Below are positions 63,464-64,000 of a stretch of DNA of 64,000 nucleotides, piece after piece (position 1 is the stretch's first letter; each line of letters starts with the position of its first letter). Under the pieces are notes generated by a model. That model was given only the letters and a program-made list of their open reading frames with translations. It ran no database searches and was not told the origin of the DNA. Both the position numbers and the translations under genes were made by a program. The stretch is taken from NCBI RefSeq assembly GCF_000218485.1, contig NZ_AFPB01000167.1, positions 61,971 to 125,970 on the forward strand. The letters run 5' to 3'. The stretch is from Aquimarina agarivorans (GTDB lineage Bacteria > Bacteroidota > Bacteroidia > Flavobacteriales > Flavobacteriaceae).

Positions 63464-63880
63464 ATGAATTACAGAAAATTATTAAAATCTTTTTTGCCTT
63501 TATTTGCTGTGTGTGCATTAGCATCGTGTGAAAAAAAAGATGCTAAGGAGGTGGATTCGGCCATGTTTAATGAAATGAATGTGGTTTCGGTTGCTATTAA
63601 AGAAGATGCTGACGCTGCTTTTTTTGCATTTACTCCTAATAATATCAATTATCTAGATTTGGATTACAATTGGTATGTGAATGGAGAATTGCAATCAAAT
63701 GCGCCAAGTATAAAATCTTTGTTTCAGTACAAGTTTGTTGAAAATGGAAACTTTACAATTTGTTTTGAATCTACCATAGAAGATAATAAAACAGGAGCGC
63801 TAAATAAAATTTGTACGGATCTTACCATTTCTAATCTAAAAAACAATAAAGTCGAGCATATTGTGGCTACTGAAGAATAG
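63464..63880 (+). CDS. small hypothetical lipoprotein
   Basis: A 138-residue protein from ATG 63464 (MNYRKLLKSFLPLFAVCALASC), with lipobox ALASC. An upstream in-frame start at 63443 adds seven residues that weaken the signal. The mature part is acidic and beta-like, with NYLDLDYNWYVNGELQ and GNFTICFESTIED. No family recognised. It is followed by a strong terminator. Confidence 0.6.
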   Translation: MNYRKLLKSFLPLFAVCALASCEKKDAKEVDSAMFNEMNVVSVAIKEDADAAFFAFTPNNINYLDLDYNWYVNGELQSNAPSIKSLFQYKFVENGNFTICFESTIEDNKTGALNKICTDLTISNLKNNKVEHIVATEE

Positions 63881-63942
63881 GTAATCGTTTGCGAGTGCTA
63901 GTTTAATTGCCTAGAAATAAACTAATATTAGTTGATATACGA

Positions 63943-63988
63943 ATACATAAAAAGGTCTTGGAAATTTTCCTAAGACCTTTTTATGTAT
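63943..63988 (+). terminator. intrinsic terminator
   Basis: TACATAAAAAGGTCTT pairs with AAGACCTTTTTATGTA around a GGAAAATTTTCC-like centre; symmetrical, so it could work in both directions. Confidence 0.85.
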
Positions 63989-64000
63989 ATAACACTAACT

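Overview
The window is AT-rich chromosomal DNA of a member of the Bacteroidota, most probably Flavobacteriaceae. The signs are genes with weak Shine-Dalgarno signals, promoter boxes of the TAnnTTTG type, type IX secretion C-terminal domains, a FecI/FecR/TonB-receptor set, HU-CCDC81/SPOR and DUF2911 proteins, and a bacteroidete-style arsenosugar cluster. No tRNA, rRNA or CRISPR array was seen.

Layout. 0-7.5 kb: a minus-strand run (peptide deformylase, DinB-like, DUF2911, lipoprotein, VOC), then a plus-strand SDR, flavin oxidoreductase and AraC regulator, then an outer-membrane protein. 7.5-9.7 kb: gene-poor, with a decayed IS5-type element. 10-13.3 kb: a red-light sensing set (heme oxygenase, bacteriophytochrome, response regulator). 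13.4-17.4 kb: accessory segment with an IS110-type transposase relic, SUKH protein, broken DMT transporter, LysR regulator divergent from rhodanese plus GNAT, and short cassette-like repeats. 17.5-25.7 kb: core genes (thioesterase, HU/SPOR protein, dprA, gpsA, OmpA-like protein, ALDH7-type dehydrogenase, 3-hydroxyanthranilate dioxygenase), with a candidate sigma-54-driven small RNA near 21.7 kb. 26-30.6 kb: two tandem secreted beta-helix/T9SS paralogues, the second broken. 30.8-36.2 kb: D-Ala-D-Ala dipeptidase, Gre-like protein, relics of an HlyD adaptor and an ABC ATPase, and an ECF sigma factor with a membrane partner. 36.5-45.5 kb: lipoproteins, a CAP protein, and a FecI/FecR/TonB-receptor operon. 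45.9-47.7 kb: lepA. 47.7-51.4 kb: a second accessory segment (two-gene unknown unit, group II intron 3-prime relic, VapBC-like pair, cassette-like repeat). 51.5-57.1 kb: a flavoprotein/polyferredoxin pair, a BamA-like barrel and a secreted trefoil protein. 57.3-63.0 kb: arsenosugar cluster.

How the genes work together. Heme oxygenase supplies biliverdin to the phytochrome, which signals to the adjacent response regulator. ArsM, ArsS, the phosphorylase and two glycosyltransferases should turn arsenite into arsenosugars. The FecI-like factor, FecR and the TonB receptor form a surface-signalling circuit. The flavoprotein and polyferredoxin form an electron-transfer pair.

A recurring oddity is that several otherwise good genes (DMT transporter, second T9SS paralogue, ABC ATPase, TonB-receptor signal peptide, arsM) are each broken by one-base changes in short homopolymers. 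This is either real decay or sequencing error. No single dramatic new system stands out. The best leads are the sigma-54/small-RNA locus, the cassette-like repeats, and the unknown two-gene unit at 48.6-49.6 kb.
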